DNA from: Methylobacterium sp. C25
GTDB taxonomy: Bacteria; Pseudomonadota; Alphaproteobacteria; Rhizobiales; Beijerinckiaceae
Length of the DNA: 64,000 nucleotides
Assembly: GCF_021352225.1 (NCBI RefSeq)
Contig: NZ_JAAUVI010000009.1
Coordinates: forward strand, 62,001 to 126,000
Direction of reading: 5' to 3'
The translations under genes and the position numbers were made by a program. The notes beneath the pieces are model-generated. The model saw only the letters and a program-made list of their open reading frames with translations. It was not told where the DNA came from and searched no databases. Below, piece by piece: positions 59,723-64,000 of this stretch (positions within the stretch are counted from its first letter, which is position 1; each line of letters opens with the position of its first letter).

Positions 59723-61086
59723 TCATTCCGCCCGGGCCTCCACCGCGGCCACGGGCCGGATCGCGGCAGGTTCAGCCAGGGCGACCTTGCCCCCATCCTG
59801 CAGATCGGCCGGCGGGCTGAGGACCAGCGTCTCGCCGCCGGTCAGTCCGTTGCGCAGCTCCAGCGTCGTGCCGAGGTCTCGTGCGATCTCCACCGGTTCC
59901 AACTTCACCGTGTCTCCCGGCTCGACGACCGCGACCCGCGTACCCTTCGCATCGAACACCAGGGCCTCCGAGGGGATGACGACACTAGGTTGTTTCCGCG
60001 GGACGTCGAAGCTCACGGCCACATACAGACCCGGCCGCAAGTTTCCATCAGCATTTGGTACATCCACCTCCGTCGTCAGCGTGCGTGCGGACGAACGGAG
60101 CGCGACGGAACTCCGAGATACGGTTCCGGAGAAGGTCTTGCCCGGCATCTGCGGCACGGCGACGCTGGCCGCCACGCCGTCGTGAATGTCGATCGCCGCG
60201 TATTGCGGGATCTGGACCGCGACGCGCAGCACCGCTTCGCTCTCGATCGAGAAGAGTGGTGTGTTCGACCCCGTATCGGCATGCACGAGGTCGCCGACAT
60301 CGACCTTGCGATCCGTGATGATCCCGTCGAAGGGCGCGGTGACGTTCTCGAAGCCAGTCAAGGCGCCGAGGCGGTCCACGGTGGCCTGCTGGGCGGCGAG
60401 GTTGGCTTCCGCGACCTTCACCCGCGCCTGCGCCGCGTTGAGGGTCGCGTTCGCGGTGAGCACCTTGGCGCGGCTCGTATCGGCAGTCTGCTTCGAGGCC
60501 CAGCCCTGGCCGGCGAGCGTGGAGGTCCGGGTATCCGTGACGCTGGCGAGCGTCACGTCGGCCTTGGCCTGGTCGACGTTTGCCTTGGCTTCGACCACCT
60601 GCGCCTGCATCTGGCCGAGCTGGGCCTGGGCCTGATGGAGTTGCTCGTCGAGGTCGGGCGCGGCGATCCGCACGAGCAGATCGCCCTTCTTCACCCGGGA
60701 GCCGATATCGACCTTGCGTTCAGCGACATACCCGGTGGCGCGAGCGAAGACGTCGGCCTTGTCGAAAGCCTCCGTCTGGCCCGGCAACGTCAGCCGCATC
60801 GGCGCATCGTCGCGGCTCGCGGCAATGGTGCGGACCTGTGGGACGAAGTCCACGGCCTCCGCCTGGGTTTCCTCGGCGGCACTGACCTCGCCCCAGTGAT
60901 GCCAGCCGCCGAGGCCGAGCAATCCGCCGAGGGCGAGGACGGCGAGCGCGAAAGGCAGCTTGCGCGGCGGCGGCACGTCCTGGTGGGCCAGGGCGGCGTC
61001 TGCGTGATCCGATCCCAGCGGGTCGGCCTCGATCGCCCGACGCTCGGCCCCCGTCGGGTGCGGGACGCCAGGGTCCATCATGTCGC

Positions 61087-61090
<4 letters not shown>
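59723..61090 (-). CDS. RND efflux membrane-fusion protein
   Basis: A 455-residue HlyD/AcrA-type adaptor. An inner-membrane anchor (LPFALAVLALGGLLGLGGW) at ~45-65 is followed by lipoyl half-motif EAFDKADVFARATGYVAERK, a coiled-coil hairpin (LDEQLHQAQAQLGQMQAQVV), the second half FENVTAPFDGIITDRKVDVG, then beta-barrel parts. It overlaps the RND gene by 4 bp. It links the pump to an outer-membrane channel not seen here. Confidence 0.95.

Positions 61091-64000
<2,910 letters not shown>

Overview
The window is 64 kb of high-GC alphaproteobacterial chromosome. The gene families and their order (mutM, ubiE, ubiB and coaBC close together, SsuABC- and PotF-like transporters, an ExoR-like protein, DUF3597 and YidB-like proteins) fit Methylobacterium/Methylorubrum. 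That placement is inference from recognised families, not from a database search. A perfect 16-bp parS site beside mutM and the mutM-ubiE-ubiB-coaBC cluster suggest an origin-proximal position.

Layout: 1-3260 is the end of a membrane-fusion protein and a canonical RND pump. 3398-5783 holds two second-messenger genes (HD-GYP, GGDEF). 5864-14002 is core metabolism and repair (YdeI-like, coaBC, a tautomerase, peptidase E, ubiB, ubiE, mutM), with a 120-bp palindromic element and parS between ubiE and mutM. 14003-15813 is an intrusive AT-rich reverse-transcriptase locus, preceded by a non-coding block with two identical 63-bp direct repeats, a perfect TATAAT box and a 10-bp hairpin touching the RT ribosome-binding site. 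15854-46415 is mostly housekeeping: gamma-glutamyltransferase, a SulP/carbonic-anhydrase pair, ilvD, exoR-like, uvrB, uppS, DUF938, a MetX-like hydrolase, a transmembrane-free chemoreceptor-like protein, an SsuABC-type transporter, a PotF-like protein with RidA, pnp and rpsO.

46720-56842 is a 10-kb integrated element in tRNA-Leu(CAG). It has 21-bp attL and attR copies, a tyrosine integrase, paired 10-bp arm-type sites at both ends, a serine recombinase, a ParB-like protein, a possible small-terminase protein, a DUF2806-like protein, a zinc-ribbon/HEPN protein and small orphan genes. No capsid, tail or large terminase gene is visible, so it looks like a satellite or degraded prophage carrying possible defence cargo. 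57213-64000 is a minus-strand operon: an RND pump lacking the usual TM4/TM10 relay residues, its fusion protein, and an OmpR-type response regulator and sensor kinase that probably control it.

The best candidate for an undescribed system is the RT locus at 14003-15813. The RT has all catalytic motifs but lacks visible intron, retron or DGR hallmarks. The zinc-ribbon/HEPN gene at 50055-51209 is second.
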